Shown here piece by piece: positions 5,055-6,761 of a DNA stretch of 6,761 bases. This stretch comes from Demequinaceae bacterium UBA4004. Lineage in GTDB: Bacteria > Actinomycetota > Actinomycetes > Actinomycetales > Demequinaceae. Location of the stretch: contig DGBM01000078.1 of assembly GCA_002384765.1 (NCBI GenBank), positions 1,863-8,623 of the forward strand, given 5' to 3'. The position numbers and the translations under genes are program-made. The notes beneath the pieces are model-generated. The model did no database searches. It worked only from the letters and a program-made list of their open reading frames with translations, and was not told the DNA's origin. Numbering within the stretch: the first letter of the stretch is position 1; each line of letters opens with the position of its first letter.

Positions 5055-6458
5055 ATGAGCAATGCACTCGGACTGACAGCTGCCCAGACCAAGATGCGCG
5101 AGGCCGGTGTCAACCAGGCCGCGATCGACGTCTTCAGCCACTACTACGGCGAGCTCGAGGCGGGGGCCACCGGCCTGATTCTCGAGGAGACGATCGAGCC
5201 GCTGACCGACCCCACCCGCCTGGATGGCGTGGAGGTGGACGACGAGGCCGCGAGGGCCGCGCTCGCCAAGACCGTCATCATCAAGCTCAACGGCGGGCTG
5301 GGCACCTCCATGGGGATGGACCGCGCCAAGTCGTTGCTGCCGGTACGCGGCGAACAGAGCTTCCTGGACGTGATCGTGGGGCAGGTGCAGCGGGCCCGCA
5401 AGGCAACGGGGGCCCACTTGCCCTTGGTGCTGATGAACTCTTTCCGCACGCGCGACGACTCGCTCGAGGCGCTCGCCGCGCACCGCGGCTTAGCCGTCGA
5501 GGGCCTGCCGCTCGACTTTGTGCAGAACAAGGAGCCCAAGCTGCTGGTGGACGGCCTCACGCCTGTCGAGTGGCCTCAGGACCCGGACCTCGAGTGGTGC
5601 CCGCCCGGCCACGGCGACATCTACACGGCGATCCTCGCATCGGGCATCCTGGACGCGTTGTTGGAGGCCGGGTTCCGGTATGCGAGCGTCTCCAACTCGG
5701 ACAACCTGGGCGCCGTGCCCAACGCGCGCATCGCGGGCTGGTTCGCCGCATCGGGCGCGCCGTACGCCGCGGAGCTCTGCGAACGCACCGCCGCGGACCG
5801 CAAGGGCGGCCACCTGGCCGTGCGCAAGGCGGACGGCCAGCTCATCCTGCGCGACACCGCCCAGACCGCGCCCAACGAGATGCACTACTTCACGGACGAG
5901 CACCACCACCCGTTCTTCCACACCAACAACCTCTGGTGGGACCTCGAGAAGCTCAGGGCGGCGCTCACCGAACGCGGCGCCGTGCTGGGCCTGCCCCTGA
6001 TCCGCAACACCAAGCACGTGGACCCCACGGACAAGGAATCGCCCGAGGTGTTCCAGATCGAGACCGCGATGGGCGCCGCGATCGAGGTCTTCGAGGGTGC
6101 CACCGCGATCGTCGTCGGCCGGGACCGCTTCCTGCCCGTCAAGACCACGAACGACCTGCTGGTGCTGCGCTCCGACGCGTACGAGTTGCAGGATGACGGC
6201 GCGCTGCGCCTCGCGGTGCGCAAGGCCCCTGTTGTGGACCTCGACCCGGCCTTCTACAAGACGATGGCGGAATTTGACGCCCGTTTCCCGCACGGGGCGC
6301 CGTCGCTGCGCGAGGCGTCGTCGCTGACCATCAAGGGCGACTGGACGTTCGGCAAGAACGTGGTGGTGCGCGGCACCGTGGTGCTTCAGGACGACGATGG
6401 CCAGCGCAACGCGATCGCCAACGGCACGCTGCTCGACGGCGTGGTGATGGAGGGCTAG
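5055..6458 (+). CDS. UTP-glucose-1-phosphate uridylyltransferase, eukaryotic-type (UDPGP family)
   Basis: A 467-residue cytoplasmic enzyme predicted to make UDP-glucose and pyrophosphate from UTP and glucose-1-phosphate, supplying UDP-glucose for cell-envelope glycans and, via epimerase, galactose metabolism. It belongs to the UGP2-like family rather than the bacterial GalU family. The signature nucleotide-binding loop is KLNGGLGTSMGMDRAKSLLP (77-96) with K92. Further blocks are PPGHGDIY (183-190), SNSDNLGA (213-220), HPFFHTNNLWWDL (285-297) and VGRDRFLPVKTTNDLLVL (354-371) with K363, which aligns with the catalytic lysine region of the family. The end (about 423-467), with SLTIKGDWTFGKNVVVRGTV, fits the C-terminal beta-helix. 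Length is normal for the family. ATG 5055 is chosen over ATG 5049 for its distance from TAGGCT; the frame is open back to 4851, but that part overlaps the DUF2332 gene antisense and lacks family similarity. It is convergent with the E2 gene. Confidence 0.94.
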   Translation: MSNALGLTAAQTKMREAGVNQAAIDVFSHYYGELEAGATGLILEETIEPLTDPTRLDGVEVDDEAARAALAKTVIIKLNGGLGTSMGMDRAKSLLPVRGEQSFLDVIVGQVQRARKATGAHLPLVLMNSFRTRDDSLEALAAHRGLAVEGLPLDFVQNKEPKLLVDGLTPVEWPQDPDLEWCPPGHGDIYTAILASGILDALLEAGFRYASVSNSDNLGAVPNARIAGWFAASGAPYAAELCERTAADRKGGHLAVRKADGQLILRDTAQTAPNEMHYFTDEHHHPFFHTNNLWWDLEKLRAALTERGAVLGLPLIRNTKHVDPTDKESPEVFQIETAMGAAIEVFEGATAIVVGRDRFLPVKTTNDLLVLRSDAYELQDDGALRLAVRKAPVVDLDPAFYKTMAEFDARFPHGAPSLREASSLTIKGDWTFGKNVVVRGTVVLQDDDGQRNAIANGTLLDGVVMEG

Positions 6459-6520
6459 GCCTTCCCGGGTGCGCCCAGGATGCCGCGCCCGGGGCCCGCG
6501 CCTGACACGGGCCTAGGCCC
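6459..6520. terminator. Convergent gap with GC-rich hairpin and palindrome, possible bidirectional terminator
   Basis: The 54-bp gap between the UGPase and E2 genes contains ggcccg (6493-6498) facing cgggcc (6508-6513), a six-pair G/C stem with a 9-nt loop. It overlaps a perfect 12-bp palindrome, gggcctaggccc (6509-6520), whose centre includes the E2 stop codon (complement of cta, 6513-6515). There is no U-tract, so if it terminates it is of the U-less kind proposed for actinobacteria. Confidence 0.4.
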
Positions 6521-6761
6521 AGACCAGCCCGTGCGCGGGGTCGTTCATCACGCGACCCACGTCAAACAGCAGGCGCGCGCCCAGCTCGCCGTCCACCAGG
6601 CGGTGGTCGAAGCTCAGCGCGAGTTGCGTCACCCAGCGAATCTGGATCTCACCGTCGTGCACCCACGGCATCTGACGGATCGCGCCGAACGCCAGGATGG
6701 CGGCCTCGCCGGGGTTGAGGATCGGGGTGCCCGTGTCGATGCCAAGCGCGCCCACGTTGGT
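6513..6761 (-). CDS. 2-oxo acid dehydrogenase E2 (dihydrolipoamide acyltransferase), C-terminal fragment
   Basis: The last 82 residues of a gene that runs off the end of the window at 6761, so it is partial by position and not broken. The fragment is the end of the E2 catalytic domain. The active-site motif DHRLVDG is at fragment residues 52-58, with the catalytic histidine H53 and D57 both present. Upstream, TNVGALGIDTGTPILNPGEAAILAFGAI (1-28) matches the conserved strand region near the active site of acyltransferases. The protein ends with DVGRVMNDPAHGLVWA. E2 transfers acyl groups from lipoyl-lysine to coenzyme A in the pyruvate, branched-chain or 2-oxoglutarate dehydrogenase complexes. 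Which complex cannot be decided from this fragment; the lipoyl and E1/E3-binding domains lie outside. An in-frame GTG at 6755 is not the start, since conserved domain sequence continues through it. Confidence 0.93.
   Translation of the reverse strand, partial: TNVGALGIDTGTPILNPGEAAILAFGAIRQMPWVHDGEIQIRWVTQLALSFDHRLVDGELGARLLFDVGRVMNDPAHGLVWA

Noticed and set aside
1..6761. A hidden defence, mobile or CRISPR-like system
   Set aside because: There are no regularly spaced repeats, transposase, integrase, nuclease or toxin-antitoxin features. Nearly all of the sequence is accounted for by five ordinary genes.

Overview
This is a GC-rich window with the look of a chromosomal housekeeping region from an actinobacterium. 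The gene set suggests Micrococcales or a neighbouring order (inference): a CopD-CtaG fusion, a 14-helix DHA2 transporter, a DUF2332 protein, a eukaryotic-type UDP-glucose pyrophosphorylase, and the end of a 2-oxo acid dehydrogenase E2. I see no RNA gene, CRISPR array, insertion sequence, integrase or phage gene.

Layout. 19-1857 (-) encodes a 612-residue polytopic membrane protein joining a CopD copper-resistance domain to a CtaG/caa3 cytochrome oxidase assembly domain. After a 211-bp divergent spacer, 2069-3817 (+) encodes a DHA2 (EmrB/QacA-like) drug-efflux permease with an acidic, alanine-rich tail. An 80-bp convergent gap leads to 3898-4944 (-), a DUF2332 protein of unknown function. A 110-bp divergent spacer leads to 5055-6458 (+), a UTP-glucose-1-phosphate uridylyltransferase. 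A 54-bp convergent gap leads to 6513-6761 (-), the last 82 residues of a lipoyl-type acyltransferase (E2) that continues past the window.

Organisation. The five genes alternate strands (- + - + -), so each is probably transcribed alone and there is no operon. The products do not form one obvious pathway: they cover copper handling and respiratory oxidase assembly, efflux, sugar-nucleotide supply and central carbon metabolism. Three of the four visible starts (CopD-CtaG, DUF2332, UGPase) lack a Shine-Dalgarno sequence and carry a TACGCT or TAGGCT hexamer 6-7 nt before the ATG, as expected for leaderless mRNAs. The transporter instead has a GAAAGGA ribosome site, a GTG start, a hairpin and a small palindrome in its leader. 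All five genes end in TAG, which is unusual for a high-GC actinobacterium.

I found no convincing undescribed multi-gene system. The most checkable oddities are the shared promoter/start arrangement, the all-TAG stops, and the structured leader of the transporter.
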